In this document: in pieces, positions 63,984 to 64,000 of the stretch
How positions within the stretch are numbered: position 1 is the first letter of the stretch
Layout: every line of letters begins with the position of its first letter
NCBI RefSeq assembly: GCF_000424985.1
Contig: NZ_AUKX01000003.1
Location: forward strand, 118,150-182,149
Source: Arenibacter latericius DSM 15913
Lineage (GTDB): Bacteria; Bacteroidota; Bacteroidia; Flavobacteriales; Flavobacteriaceae
Length of the DNA: 64,000 nt
Direction of reading: 5' to 3'
Translations under genes and position numbers: made by a program
The notes under the pieces: generated by a model
Told to the model about the DNA's origin: nothing
The model's database searches: none
Seen by the model: the letters and a program-made list of their open reading frames with translations, nothing else

Positions 63984-64000
63984 TAAGTGACTAACTCAAT
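63984..64000. repeat. Right terminal inverted repeat of the IS
   Basis: Read inward on the minus strand, ATTGAGTTAGTCACTTA. It ends at the last base of the window, so an outward extension cannot be excluded. Confidence 0.8.

Larger units (their letters stand above)
63040..64000 (-). mobile_element. IS1595-type insertion sequence, cut exactly at or near its right end
   Basis: The element spans at least 961 bases. Its left terminal repeat starts at 63040 (ATTGAGTTATACACTTA) and the right one, read inward from 64000, is ATTGAGTTAGTCACTTA, so 15 of the first 17 bases agree. One transposase gene fills the element. The right end coincides with the window edge, so flanking target duplication cannot be tested; the 8 bases outside the left end are ATAAAAGA. 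Confidence 0.85.

Overview
The window is chromosomal DNA from a member of the Bacteroidota, most likely a marine member of the Flavobacteriaceae. The evidence is low G+C, Bacteroidota-type promoters (TTG-N19-TAnnTTTG), SusC/SusD pairs, SusD-type lipoprotein signals, a tRNA-Ala(GGC) with encoded CCA, and typical flavobacterial gene neighbourhoods (DUF177-rpmF-fabH-accB-accC; pdxA divergent from riboflavin synthase). I cannot name the genus from the sequence alone.

Left part (1-31.1 kb) is mostly housekeeping. Riboflavin synthase (5' end only) and pdxA are divergent, followed by DUF177/rpmF and the fatty-acid block fabH-accB-accC. Next come an FAD oxidoreductase, a GreA-like protein, arfB, a lone ABC ATPase, an S9 prolyl oligopeptidase lipoprotein, asd, mscL, alr-tdk, a flavobacterial hypothetical, rsmI, an AhpD-like protein divergent from an OsmC protein, a secreted PNGase F-like glycoamidase next to recJ, lpxH, queD, a PHP-domain hydrolase, nhaA, an RluA-type pseudouridine synthase with no visible canonical start codon, a 37-residue membrane miniprotein, DUF4199, an enoyl-CoA hydratase, a MATE exporter, a GNAT protein, tRNA-Ala and a sorbosone-dehydrogenase-like lipoprotein.

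Middle part (31.4-39.2 kb) looks like a small import and catabolism island. It holds a CodA-type amidohydrolase with altered metal-loop residues, an Lrp/AsnC regulator divergent from a 439-residue protein I do not recognise, a TonB-dependent receptor without a SusD partner, and an APC-type permease. The last three run in the same direction, which suggests outer- and inner-membrane uptake of an amino-acid- or nucleobase-like compound.

Right part (39.2-64 kb) is accessory. It has three complete SusC/SusD pairs: one on the plus strand, two on the minus strand. The third pair heads a minus-strand run of BACON lipoprotein, Tat-type metallophosphoesterase lipoprotein, glycerophosphodiester phosphodiesterase lipoprotein and BNR/Asp-box lipoprotein. 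The second pair is followed by an endonuclease/exonuclease/phosphatase-fold lipoprotein. Three unrelated phosphoesterase folds beside SusCD transporters suggest scavenging of a phosphorylated or phosphodiester-linked glycan or lipid headgroup; this is an inference. No hybrid two-component, ECF sigma/anti-sigma or AraC regulator accompanies these pairs. An IS1595-type element with recognisable terminal inverted repeats closes the window exactly at its right edge and reads toward the third SusC gene.
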